64,000 nt of DNA from Desulfamplus sp. (GTDB taxonomy: Bacteria > Desulfobacterota > Desulfobacteria > Desulfobacterales > Desulfobacteraceae). The position numbers and the translations under genes are program-made. The stretch lies in the NCBI GenBank assembly GCA_015232455.1, contig JADFZQ010000002.1, positions 306,256-370,255 on the forward strand, given 5' to 3'. Every line of letters starts with the position of its first letter. Within the stretch, counting starts at the first letter, position 1. This document shows, in pieces, positions 53,278 to 61,874 of this stretch. The notes beneath the pieces were generated by a model. That model was not told the origin of the DNA. It saw nothing but the letters and a program-made list of their open reading frames with translations, and did no database searches.

Positions 53278-56055
53278 TTAACTGACTATAGATAAAGAGT
53301 TCATAACTTGCCCTAAAACACTCTTCAAATCTTTCATTGTATATGGTTTGTGTAGAAAAGCCTGTGGTTTCTCTAAATTATCACGGGACATGGCAAATGC
53401 TTCATCATATCCGCTTGCAAGAATAGCGGGAATATTGGGTCTAATCTTTCTGATTTCTGCTAAAGTTCCCCAACCATCAAGTTCTGGCATAGACAAGTCA
53501 GTGATGAGGCAGTTTATAGACTCTTTATATTTTTTAAATAGTTTTACAGCTTCAACGCCATTTGCAGCCGATATGACTTCAAAACCCATCCGTTTGAGCA
53601 TGGATGTTGTCATATTACGCACCATTTCATGGTCCTCTACCAGCAATACAGTTGATAACTCTTTTTGTTCAGGTTGCGAAGATTGAGTTGGCTTTTGCGG
53701 TTGTCTGATTGAATTGTCTTCATACAGAGGAATAAAAACCATAAAAGTGCTTCCATGACCAACTTTACTTCTCACACCAATCATGCCGCCCCATGATTTA
53801 ACTATTCCAGATACAACTGCTAACCCCAAACCCCGTCCTGTGAACTTAGTCGTAAAAAAGGGGTCAGATATTTTATGAAAATCCTCTTCTGAAATGCCGC
53901 ATCCATTATCAGTAACTTCTAAACAAACATAGGTATCTACAGAGGATTTGGAATCAACGGATAAAAGATGGAATTTTGAAATATCTGATGCAGGCATCGT
54001 TTTTGTAGTCAGGTTAATTCTGCCTCTTTTGTCGCCAATGCTTTCGTTTGCATTGATAATAAGATGTTTAATAACTCTATCCATCTGGCTTTCATTAAAA
54101 CGTATAAGCAATTCTCTATCTATAAAATTGGTTTCTATTATGGTGCCGCTATTAATTGATGATTGCAAATTAGTAAGATTCTTTCGACAACATTCTGAAA
54201 TATCTATTAATTCTGCCTTAACAACATTTTGTCCAATATAGGTAAGCATAGAACCGCTTACATCAGAACATCTACGAGCCGCTCTCATTGCTTCTGCCAG
54301 ATTATTACGTATCAACGAATCATCAGGCAGTTCTTCCAAAGCTAACTCTAAATTCCCGCTAACAGCGTAAAGATAGTTGTTAAACAGATGTGCAATGCCA
54401 CCCGCCATCTGACCAAGACTGTCAGTTTTTTGGAGTCTAAGATTTATGGCTTCAAGCTCTTTTTGCTTTATCTCTGCCTGTTTTTTTTCGGTGATGTCAG
54501 AAATGATGCAGGCAAACTGACCATAGGCAGGTCTGAAAGCCTTTACCTCAAAATATTTTTTTAATTCATTGGAATAGTTCTCAAAGAGTGTTGGTTCGCC
54601 TGTAGTGGCAACTTTGCCGTAAATTTCAATCCAGTATTTTTCAGTATCTGGCAGCACCTCCAGCACTCTTTTATCAACTATATCAGCAGCCTTAAGTCCT
54701 GTCATACGTTCAAACGCAGGATTGACCGTCAAAAATTTATAATCTGTAGGTTTCCCATTTTCATCACAGATAATCTCATGCAGAGCAAAACCATCAAGCA
54801 TCTCACGGAAAAGCGTAAGATATTTCTCTTCTGTCCGCTTACGCTCAGTGATGTCGCTGAATGATATCGCCACTCCATAGCCTTCTAAAGGAACAGGCGT
54901 GCTGGAAACACTTATCCATGTAACCTCATTATCCTCTTTGACAATGCCCATTACGAGATTTTCAACAAGATGCTTTTCCTTCAATGCTCTGACGCTGGCA
55001 AACTCGTCAGGCGGCATGGGAGAGCCATCTTCCCTGATGATGCTCCACTCGTTTCCCTGAATCTTTCTTTTCAGATGTTCTTCCCTTGAAAGACCAAGCA
55101 TCTTCTGTGCCGCCTTGTTAGATTCCACAATGTTTCCTGCATCATCCGATACAGTAACACCTACAGGCAATGCCTCAAGGATTGTTTTATGCTTGATTAC
55201 ACTGACTCTCAGTTCTTCCTCTATACGTTTCTGCTTGGTAATATCAACGTGAGTGCCGACTACACGAACACCTTTTCCCTCTTCATTAAAGACAACATTG
55301 GCACGAGAGAGAATATCCACCCAGTGCCCATCTTTATGCAGCATCTTGAACTCTTTTTCAAAAGATTCTCGTTTTCCTTCTAAAAGTTCATTCAGCATAT
55401 CCCATGAAGCCTTCATATCTTCAAATTTAGTCAGACGTTCCCATTCTGAAAATTCATTCTTGATTTCCTCATCATCATAACCAAGCATTCTCTTCCATCC
55501 TGAAGAGTAGTGTATCTGGTTTGTTTCAAGATTCCAATCAAAAAGCCCATCGTTTGTAAATTGCATGGCAAGTTCAAAACGCTCTTTGCTCTCTTGAAGA
55601 GCAATCTCCTGATTTTTCTGGATAGTAATATCATTATATATCGTTACTATTTCTCCAGAAGGAATTTTGAAAATATAGTTTTCATAGTAATTAGAAAAAT
55701 TGTTATCTCTATACAATTTAACAGGATAGTAAGCAGAGATACCAGTTTCCCATACTTTTTTCATTACGGGAATTAACCCATAATCATCAACATTTGGTCT
55801 TAGGTCAAAAAGAGTTTTACCAAGCACATCTTCAAGTTTTCTACCCTCTATTTCCAAGCCCTTGTTATTAAATCTCTTCACAATATAGTCAGAGGCTTTT
55901 AAACCATCATTTATAACTTCATAAACAGCAGAACCACTTGTCATGTTAGCAAACAGACCACGAAATAGTTCTTCACTACGTTTAAGTTCAATTTCAGCCA
56001 GTTCTAACTCTTTAATACGCTGCTCTAACTCTTCATAAGTTGGTTTTTCAGTCAT
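53278..56055 (-). CDS. soluble multi-PAS hybrid histidine kinase
   Basis: About 925 residues from the ATG at 56055 with GAGAG upstream; the frame is open 36 codons further but without a ribosome site. There is no membrane segment. Four or five PAS domains follow one another (residues about 20-550; for example ERFELAMQFTNDGLFDWNLE, KHKTILEALPVGVTVSDDAG), then a histidine-kinase region with DSLGQMAGGIAHLFNNYLYA, HATPase (SGIVKSWGGMIGVRSKVGHG STF), and a C-terminal receiver (TVLLVEDHEMVRNMTTSMLK; NCLITDLSMPELDGWG). The H-box reads H-L-F-N rather than the usual H-D-F-N, so the Asp next to His is missing. It may still be active. The signal is unknown, likely cytoplasmic redox or metabolites. Confidence 0.9.
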   Translation of the reverse strand: MTEKPTYEELEQRIKELELAEIELKRSEELFRGLFANMTSGSAVYEVINDGLKASDYIVKRFNNKGLEIEGRKLEDVLGKTLFDLRPNVDDYGLIPVMKKVWETGISAYYPVKLYRDNNFSNYYENYIFKIPSGEIVTIYNDITIQKNQEIALQESKERFELAMQFTNDGLFDWNLETNQIHYSSGWKRMLGYDDEEIKNEFSEWERLTKFEDMKASWDMLNELLEGKRESFEKEFKMLHKDGHWVDILSRANVVFNEEGKGVRVVGTHVDITKQKRIEEELRVSVIKHKTILEALPVGVTVSDDAGNIVESNKAAQKMLGLSREEHLKRKIQGNEWSIIREDGSPMPPDEFASVRALKEKHLVENLVMGIVKEDNEVTWISVSSTPVPLEGYGVAISFSDITERKRTEEKYLTLFREMLDGFALHEIICDENGKPTDYKFLTVNPAFERMTGLKAADIVDKRVLEVLPDTEKYWIEIYGKVATTGEPTLFENYSNELKKYFEVKAFRPAYGQFACIISDITEKKQAEIKQKELEAINLRLQKTDSLGQMAGGIAHLFNNYLYAVSGNLELALEELPDDSLIRNNLAEAMRAARRCSDVSGSMLTYIGQNVVKAELIDISECCRKNLTNLQSSINSGTIIETNFIDRELLIRFNESQMDRVIKHLIINANESIGDKRGRINLTTKTMPASDISKFHLLSVDSKSSVDTYVCLEVTDNGCGISEEDFHKISDPFFTTKFTGRGLGLAVVSGIVKSWGGMIGVRSKVGHGSTFMVFIPLYEDNSIRQPQKPTQSSQPEQKELSTVLLVEDHEMVRNMTTSMLKRMGFEVISAANGVEAVKLFKKYKESINCLITDLSMPELDGWGTLAEIRKIRPNIPAILASGYDEAFAMSRDNLEKPQAFLHKPYTMKDLKSVLGQVMNSLSIVS

Positions 56056-56184
56056 AAATAGCTCTCGTTTATTAAATTGTGTGAGAAAATATAAATAATC
56101 AATATTTACGAGTAGAAACGCACCGCCGTGCATATCTACTTGCAATCGTAATAGAGCAATCATACACGAATGGAATAAAAATCT

Positions 56185-57180
56185 CTAATTTACAACAACC
56201 TGATTTCTACCATTTCTTTTTGCCTCATATAATGCTGCGTCAACACGAGAAAGCAACATATCACGAGTATCATTCAATTGATAAGACGTAACTCCAATAC
56301 TGACAGTGATTCTTCCTACGGTAATAAAGATATAGGCTTCGATTCCGCAGCGTATATCTTCAGCAACTATACTGGCATTATCCAAACTTGTTTCAGGACA
56401 CACAACAATAAATTCTTCTCCACCCCATCTTCCTATGAAATCAGTTTGACGAATTCTTTGCGATATGACTTGAGCAAATTCCACTAAAACCTGATCTCCT
56501 GCTAAATGCCCATAGCTATCATTAATCTTTTTAAAATAGTCAATATCTATAATAATAACAGAGAGTTTGTTATTATATCTTTCTGTTCTTTTTAATTCAT
56601 TTTCTATACACTCGTCTATTTTAAGGCGGTTATAAAGCCCTGTAAGTTTGTCTGTAGCCGCAAGTTTGTTAATTTGTCGCAATGCATCGTTAAGGTGGCT
56701 GGTCTTTTCCTCAACAAGTCTTTGTAAAACCACATTCCGCTCTTCCAGCTCTTTTATCGGATAAGATTCATTATCTTCATGGATATGTGTAGGAAATGAC
56801 AGGTGCATGTGCTCTATTAACCATACGCCTTTTGTCTTAACCAGAATAAGAGTAAGCCTTAAGTTATTCAACTTCAATTCCTGATTCACAATCTTTGTGC
56901 GAATATTTAACTCGCAAGAAGCAATTCCTATGTTACTGGCAGGAGATTTAATATACAATCTGTTTATATTGTAGTAAACAGTTCCAGGTGCTTCAGAAAT
57001 ATCACGGGAATAGAGTCTTTTAAATTCATCATAATTACTTGCAATCTCGTCCCCTCCTGTTCCATATCCACTAATATCAGGGCTGAACATTTTGACAGTT
57101 GATTCCAAATCTCTATTAATGAAATATTTATCAAGATATTTAAACAAGATTGAACGGATTTCTTCTATTATCAATGTCAT
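56185..57180 (-). CDS. diguanylate cyclase with SnoaL-like sensor
   Basis: 331 residues. Residues 1-130 look like a SnoaL/NTF2-like cone (FINRDLESTVKMFSPDISGY, GVWLIEHMHLSFPTHIHED), a fold that can bind a small ligand. After a coiled coil, the GGDEF domain occupies about 170-331 (ATDKLTGLYNRLKIDECIEN; GRWGGEEFIVVCPETSLDNA) with an active G-G-E-E-F signature. The RxxD inhibitory site before it is not obvious. It makes c-di-GMP and lies in the signalling block; whether it is controlled by the kinases beside it is unknown. Confidence 0.88.
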   Translation of the reverse strand: MTLIIEEIRSILFKYLDKYFINRDLESTVKMFSPDISGYGTGGDEIASNYDEFKRLYSRDISEAPGTVYYNINRLYIKSPASNIGIASCELNIRTKIVNQELKLNNLRLTLILVKTKGVWLIEHMHLSFPTHIHEDNESYPIKELEERNVVLQRLVEEKTSHLNDALRQINKLAATDKLTGLYNRLKIDECIENELKRTERYNNKLSVIIIDIDYFKKINDSYGHLAGDQVLVEFAQVISQRIRQTDFIGRWGGEEFIVVCPETSLDNASIVAEDIRCGIEAYIFITVGRITVSIGVTSYQLNDTRDMLLSRVDAALYEAKRNGRNQVVVN

Positions 57181-57442
57181 GTTTTCTTATTCCTACTACA
57201 TCACACTTTAAAATTGCTCTTCAACAGCAGCAGCAATTATATTGTTTCGGCTATTTAAAAAAATGGTTAAATATCATCACAATAAATAATACGTATTTTT
57301 ATATATAACTGACAATTTAATAAAGAAGTCAATAGCAAAAAACGTTATGTAAATAAAAATAATTATAGTATCTCTAAAGAGAGTGAAACATTGAGGCGTT
57401 TGTTCCTATAAATAAATATCTGTTTTGGTGGTAGAGATTAGC
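57181..57442. other. gene-free stretch between the cyclase and Cache genes
   Basis: AT-rich, no gene visible, with a terminator at its right end (57443-57497). Otherwise no feature can be supported. Confidence 0.4.
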
Positions 57443-57497
57443 CCAAAAAAAAGAGTTGCAAGGAAGAATAATAAATAATATCTCCTTGCAACTCTTT
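57443..57497 (-). terminator. rho-independent terminator of the Cache-HAMP gene
   Basis: AAAGAGTTGCAAGGA (57450-57464) pairs perfectly with TCCTTGCAACTCTTT (57483-57497); on the minus strand it is followed by a run of T (complement of the A-run at 57444-57452). It lies 22 bases past the stop of the gene at 57520. Confidence 0.88.
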
Positions 57498-57519
57498 AGA
57501 CAAACAACTATCAATTTTG

Positions 57520-58425
57520 CTATTTTCTATGCTGCAACTTCTGGAAGGCTCTCTCTAAACTTATTCTCAACCTTTCTAAAACTTCGGCAAGTTTGCCTAT
57601 TTCATCTTTAGTAGTTGGGAAGATAGGTTGATCAATTCCTTTGCCGTCAGCAAGATTTGACGCGACAATAGTAAGATCATGGAGGGGTTTTAGAGACAGA
57701 TTGACCATTACAATAATCAATAATATAGATATAAGTCCAAGAATACCCATAAGGATAATTAAAGATCGAACCTGTGCTTTTTTAGCAGCATTTACTTTAT
57801 CTAATGAGAAACCTACACGAAATCCTCCCCAATGTTTTCCCTTAACATATATAGGCGATGAAAAATCGTAAAACTCCTCGCCAGTATCTCTTTTATATTT
57901 TTGCATAAACCCTTTTTTAGTGTTTTGAGCAGCTTTTAAACCTGTCTCATCATCAAAAATACGTTTGGTTCGGTTCAGTTTAAGGTCTTTTTCCTTATCA
58001 CCAGTAGGAGGCTGATTAAAACGGGTGTTATGGGTGGGTAGATAGCCTTTATTATCAACAGCAACAGCAAACACTACACTCCCATCATTTAAAAATTCAT
58101 CTTGCAATGCAAGTATAGCTTTATCTAAATAAGCATCATATTTAGTATGAAATTTAGGTGGATCAAATCCTGGTATCTCAGCATATTGCTGATCAAAGAC
58201 ATCTGTTATCTGGAAGACTCCATTATCTATAGACTCTTCCAAAATCTGGCTAATCATTTTAGCACCAACTATTGATTCAATTTTTCCACGTTCAATTAGT
58301 TGTTCTTCTAAAGAGTTACTCTGCTTTGTTATTAGGAAATATGTCCCAATAGACATAACAAAAAACAAGCCCATATTAACAATTATTGCAACCTTAAACC
58401 CTATCTTTCTACTAATAAAATCCAT
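57520..58425 (-). CDS. Cache-HAMP membrane sensor without output domain
   Basis: 301 residues. TM1 is FKVAIIVNMGLFFVMSIGTY, then a periplasmic Cache-type domain (about 40-225; FAVAVDNKGYLPTHNTRFNQ, RTKRIFDDETGLKAAQNTKK, YDFSSPIYVKGKHWGGFRVG), TM2 (LIILMGILGLISILLIIVMV), and a HAMP domain (LSLKPLHDLTIVASNLADGK). It stops 30 residues later (FQKLQHRK). The usual signalling domain (methyl-accepting, GGDEF or kinase) is missing, so it may signal through HAMP contacts or be a truncated receptor. It has a paralogue just upstream, at 58484. Confidence 0.82.
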   Translation of the reverse strand: MDFISRKIGFKVAIIVNMGLFFVMSIGTYFLITKQSNSLEEQLIERGKIESIVGAKMISQILEESIDNGVFQITDVFDQQYAEIPGFDPPKFHTKYDAYLDKAILALQDEFLNDGSVVFAVAVDNKGYLPTHNTRFNQPPTGDKEKDLKLNRTKRIFDDETGLKAAQNTKKGFMQKYKRDTGEEFYDFSSPIYVKGKHWGGFRVGFSLDKVNAAKKAQVRSLIILMGILGLISILLIIVMVNLSLKPLHDLTIVASNLADGKGIDQPIFPTTKDEIGKLAEVLERLRISLERAFQKLQHRK

Positions 58426-58483
58426 TCTACCTTTGCTCCTTCTCCATCTTAAAATTTATTTATATTTATTTTGCCTTGCCTAA

Positions 58484-59110
58484 TTACTCTTGATAGCCTA
58501 TGCGAACAGCACCCCAATGCTGATTTTGAAATATAATTGGTATTGAAAAATCGTAAAGAAATTCTCCAGTATCTCTGCTATATTTCTGGATCAAATATGG
58601 TTCTTGATTCCGTGCAGCAGCAAGACCTGTTCTATCATTAAACAACCTTTTAGTTCGATTATTTATAGAATCTACATCTTTGTCTCCTGTAAGGGGTTTA
58701 GAAAAGATAGAGTTATGAGTAGGAACATATCCATTTTTATCAACTATAATAACAAAAAAAACTCTTTTATCTTTAGAAAGATATTTGTCAATAATTGTTT
58801 GAATATTTTTGTCAAATATTTGATCATATTGGGTATGATATTTTTGTGGATAGCTATTTGGTATTGGAATATAAAAAGTATCAAATAATTGGTTAGATTT
58901 TAATTTTCCTGAAGATATAAGTTCATCAAATTTATTAGTAATCTCTTGGCGACACTCTTCTGCCCATTTTTTTATATCTGCATTGAATCCTGATAAATTC
59001 TCTTTCTCTTGAGAGTAACTTGGAATTATAGTGTAGCTCATTGTAAAGATAAAACTCACAATAACCAAAATTGAAGTAAGGTAATTCAGCTTTCTGCACG
59101 ATAAGTTCAT
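58484..59110 (-). CDS. secreted or lipid-free Cache-domain protein, paralogue of the neighbour
   Basis: 208 residues. A signal sequence (LTSILVIVSFIFTMSYTI IPS) precedes a Cache-type domain that is clearly related to the one at 57520: KYHTQYDQIFDKNIQTIIDK, FFVIIVDKNGYVPTHNSIFS, NRTKRLFNDRTGLAAARNQE, YDFSIPIIFQNQHWGAVRIG. It ends there, with no second membrane helix, so it is a stand-alone periplasmic sensor. It may bind the same ligand as its neighbour. It is divergent from hgcA, 290 bp away. That gap is AT-rich with no other feature I can support. Confidence 0.78.
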   Translation of the reverse strand: MNLSCRKLNYLTSILVIVSFIFTMSYTIIPSYSQEKENLSGFNADIKKWAEECRQEITNKFDELISSGKLKSNQLFDTFYIPIPNSYPQKYHTQYDQIFDKNIQTIIDKYLSKDKRVFFVIIVDKNGYVPTHNSIFSKPLTGDKDVDSINNRTKRLFNDRTGLAAARNQEPYLIQKYSRDTGEFLYDFSIPIIFQNQHWGAVRIGYQE

Positions 59111-59400
59111 AAGAGTAATCTCCTTATAGTTCTGTTAATTAGGTTGGGTTATAATTTTTGAATAATATCTTGAAATAAGAGCAAAAATTCGCAAATATGG
59201 AAGAGAAATCTTTGTATATAAAATGTTAGTAATAGATGAATTTTAAGATGTCAAGTAAAATAGAAAACTGGGCTTTAATCTATTTAGAAAAGATGTTATT
59301 CTCTTTAATTATTTGGTTTGATCTATATCTTTTTGCGTGTGATTTCAATGTATTAAAATGACTTATTAAGAATTTACTTAGCTCTTAACAGGATAAAAAA

Positions 59401-60738
59401 ATGTTGCAAAAATATAGTAGTAGTGATGGATTACAACATATTAAATCAGAAGGTGTTGCTATCCTTTCGTCAATGCAAGGTGTATCTCAAGTCAATTTTA
59501 ACTCTGACATCTGCCTTTCAAATAGCCTATCTCAAGATTGTTCTTCGCCTAATAATCTTAAAAAAAATAGCTCGTTTACAAAATATGAAAAACCCGGATA
59601 TTTTATCTCCCATTTTGTAGAGAGGTTTATAGATACAGAAGTTGGTCAAATTCCTGTAGTTAGCAGCAAATTAACTTTTAAAGATAGATTACAAACTTTA
59701 GGGGCAAGGTCTGGAATTACACGAAATAACTATAAAGTTGTTCCCGGACTCTATGCTATTGGAATGCCTGATGAAAACTCAGAAGTTCTTGTTACCTCAA
59801 ACTTTAAATTGACATTTGATATTTTAAGAACGGCTCTTCAGAGCGATTTAAAAGCTGATTTAATAGTAAATAGTAGTATTAAATCAAGTGATTCTAATAA
59901 GAACTCCAATAAATTTGAGAAGATAAATGCTTGGATTCTTGTTCTTGATACCTTAGGTGTCAATGTCTGGTGTGCTGCTGGGAAGGGGACTTTTTCAACA
60001 AAAGAGCTTGTAAATAGAGTTAAATTATGTTGTTTAGAAAAAGTTGTAAAACATCGAAGGCTTATATTACCTCAGCTTAGTGCAACTGGTATTAGGGCAA
60101 AAGATGTAAAAAAAGAGTGTGGATTCTCCGTTATTTATGGACCTATTAGAGCTTTGGATATTCCTTCATTTATCGTAAATGGAAGAAAAATTGTTGACCC
60201 AGATATGAGGCAAATTACATTTAACTTTAGAGAAAGATTAATATTAACACCTATTGAATTAACTGTTGGGTTCAAGGCATTTGTATTTACAGCGGCAGCT
60301 CTTATGTTTATATCTTTAATAAACTCTGGACTATTTTCATTACAAAATGGAATTAAAGCTGAATTAATAAATACTTTAGATCGTGGATTTATCTCCATTC
60401 TTTTTCTCTTAGTTGGCTCTTTATCAGGTGCTGTTATAACGCCCGCTCTTCTTCCATTTCTTCCGTTTAAAGAGTTTGCGGCAAAAGGTATTATTGTAGG
60501 GGCAATTTTTTCATTTTTAGCCTTATTTATATCACCTGCTTCATCTCTAAGCATATCAGCAATGTTAGCATTATCTCTTTTTGGAACTGCGGTAAGCTCA
60601 TGGTTTGCAATGAATTTTACAGGTGCAACTCCTTTCACATCGCCATCAGGTGTTGAAAAAGAGATGAGACGTTTTATCCCGATTCAGGCAGGAGCAGCAT
60701 TTTTATCGCTTGTTTTATGGATTTATTCTGCATTTTGA
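59401..60738 (+). CDS. hgcA: mercury methyltransferase corrinoid protein HgcA
   Basis: 445 residues. The HgcA signature VLDTLGVNVWCAAGKGTF is present, with the cap-helix Cys (residue 191) that is expected to coordinate the corrinoid cobalt. After it come STKELVNRVKLCCLEKVVKH, RRLILPQLSATGI and FSVIYGPIRALDIP, as in known HgcA. From about residue 290 there are five hydrophobic helices (FKAFVFTAAALMFISLINSG; ILFLLVGSLSGAVITPALLP), the membrane domain. The N-terminal conserved part begins at PGYFISHFVERFIDTEVGQI; the first 60 residues and an insert (SSIKSSDSNKNSNKFEK) are additions. HgcA donates a methyl group to Hg(II), forming methylmercury. It is followed by hgcB. Ribosome site AGGA. Confidence 0.95.
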   Translation: MLQKYSSSDGLQHIKSEGVAILSSMQGVSQVNFNSDICLSNSLSQDCSSPNNLKKNSSFTKYEKPGYFISHFVERFIDTEVGQIPVVSSKLTFKDRLQTLGARSGITRNNYKVVPGLYAIGMPDENSEVLVTSNFKLTFDILRTALQSDLKADLIVNSSIKSSDSNKNSNKFEKINAWILVLDTLGVNVWCAAGKGTFSTKELVNRVKLCCLEKVVKHRRLILPQLSATGIRAKDVKKECGFSVIYGPIRALDIPSFIVNGRKIVDPDMRQITFNFRERLILTPIELTVGFKAFVFTAAALMFISLINSGLFSLQNGIKAELINTLDRGFISILFLLVGSLSGAVITPALLPFLPFKEFAAKGIIVGAIFSFLALFISPASSLSISAMLALSLFGTAVSSWFAMNFTGATPFTSPSGVEKEMRRFIPIQAGAAFLSLVLWIYSAF

Positions 60739-60822
60739 AATTATCTATTCATTAAAAAATATTATACTAAAAAAATAAAATTTCTTTAAATAAATGACTA
60801 ATACTTGTAATGGAATAATATA

Positions 60823-61116
60823 ATGAGAAATATGAGATATTTGGAGCATGTCGCAACTTTAATTCTTGATAAGGAGGCATGTATTGGTTGCAGCTTATGC
60901 ACTGTAGTATGTCCTCACCAAGTTTTTCAAATAAGAGACGGCAAGGCAGTAATTGTTGACCTTGACAGTTGCATGGAGTGTGGAGCATGTGTGAATAACT
61001 GCCCTGTTTATGCTCTTAAAGTAACCCCGGGTGTTGGGTGAGCGGCATACATTATCCAAGTTTGGATAAAAGGCAAAGAGAAAGCATCATGCGGTGGCGT
61101 TGGTGGCTGCTGCTGA
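60823..61116 (+). CDS. hgcB: HgcB ferredoxin, candidate selenoprotein (UGA = Sec73)
   Basis: Read through one TGA, the frame is 97 residues. It begins MRNMRYLEHVATLILDKEAC and holds two [4Fe-4S] motifs, CIGCSLCTVVCP (C-x2-C-x2-C-x3-C) and CMECGACVNNCP. After ALKVTPGVG comes TGA (61039-61041), then AAYIIQVWIKGKEKASCGG and VGGCC, then TGA stop at 61114. HgcB proteins have a single conserved Cys at this point and a terminal Cys-Cys pair; by memory it is Cys73 in D. desulfuricans ND132, and here codon 73 is TGA. HgcB reduces HgcA and is thought to handle Hg(II). It lies 84 bp after hgcA. Without readthrough the protein ends at residue 72, lacking the whole tail. Confidence 0.9.
61052..61069 (+). 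promoter_or_regulatory. candidate SECIS hairpin of hgcB
   Basis: TTATCC (61052-61057) pairs perfectly with GGATAA (61064-61069), loop AAGTTT, extendable by A-T pairs to leave a loop AGTT with G near its start. The loop is 17-22 bases after the TGA, within the range for bacterial SECIS elements. The stem codes for conserved-looking residues (IIQVWIK), so it is coding and structural at once. Confidence 0.65.
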
Positions 61117-61240
61117 CATTTTGCAAATCTGGAGTATATATTTAAAACGAAAGCAAATCTAACTGTTATATATTTAAAACTCAACTTATGACCGAGAGCG
61201 ATTAAACTAAAATAAACAAAAATTAATTTAGGAGAAATTT

Positions 61241-61420
61241 ATGGCAAAACCAGAAGAGATGTATCAATGTCAAACTGTAAACTGCGGGTATATCTATAAT
61301 CCTGATAAAGGAGATAAAAAGGGCAAAATTCCTAAAGATACACAGTTCAATGATCTGCCAGACGACTGGAAATGCCCGATTTGCGGAGCGAGCAAAAAAG
61401 CATTTAAAGCACTTGGGTAG
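61241..61420 (+). CDS. rubredoxin, C-x4-C variant
   Basis: 59 residues: [20 protein letters not shown], then [20 protein letters not shown], then [19 protein letters not shown]. The second iron-binding motif is the standard C-P-I-C-G, but the first has four residues between the cysteines (C-QTVN-C-G-Y) instead of two; such C-x4-C rubredoxins are known in Desulfovibrio. It is a small electron carrier of the cytoplasm. GGAG lies ahead of the ATG. It is 125 bp after hgcB on the same strand, so it may share its transcript, though no link to mercury methylation is established. Confidence 0.9.
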   Translation: MAKPEEMYQCQTVNCGYIYNPDKGDKKGKIPKDTQFNDLPDDWKCPICGASKKAFKALG

Positions 61421-61523
61421 AGGATTGTGAATACTCAAAAATGACATATCACGTGTTGTAGTGCTATCGATTAATGCTTTAACAAACAATATCCGTTCAT
61501 GCCGTTAGGTTTAACATTGAGTT

Positions 61524-61562
61524 AAGCAGCATGAAGACCGCTTTGCTGTCTTCATGCTGCTT
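61524..61562 (+). terminator. strong hairpin after the hgc/rubredoxin group
   Basis: AAGCAGCATGAAGAC (61524-61538) pairs perfectly with GTCTTCATGCTGCTT (61548-61562), loop CGCTTTGCT. A weak T-run follows. It may end the hgcAB-rubredoxin transcript or be part of the mobile-element debris to the right. Confidence 0.6.
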
Positions 61563-61578
61563 GAACATTGTGGTTATA

Positions 61579-61837
61579 TTAAGCCGTTGTCCGCATTGCT
61601 TTTAATACAAGCATAAATCCATAAATTTGTTTTTGGCATGATTCCTGCTGTATAGAATAATCATATTTTTTCTCTGTATCAGCTTTGCTGAAATCTTCTA
61701 ACCGCTTAACAACAACACCTCTTTTCAGGCAGATATCTTTGCAGACACCAAGAAAAACAGCTCTGGCATTCTACGCAATCTATCTTTTATTGTCTGAAAC
61801 TTCAATTTCAAGCATACCTCCTGCTGATATTCTTCAG
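61579..61837 (-). pseudogene. remnant of an unidentified gene
   Basis: On the minus strand an open frame with two in-frame TAG codons reads SAGGMLEIEVSDNKR, then stops, then NARAVFLGVCKDICLKRGVV, VKRLEDFSKADTEKKYDYSI and ends CQKQIYGFMLVLKAMRTTA. No start is found. The lower two-thirds is open and protein-like. I cannot name a family. It is probably a decayed gene at the edge of the IS cluster. Confidence 0.35.
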
Positions 61838-61874
61838 ATAAAATCTAAACTAACCTGAGTTCGATGAGTTTTAT

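Noticed and set aside
59111..59400. A cobalamin riboswitch or metal-regulator gene upstream of hgcA.
   Set aside because: No B12-box-like sequence and no ArsR- or MerR-type frame can be seen in this gap.
61114..61190. A second Sec readthrough at the hgcB TGA at 61114.
   Set aside because: The protein is complete after the terminal Cys-Cys pair, and no hairpin of similar quality follows, so it is a normal stop.
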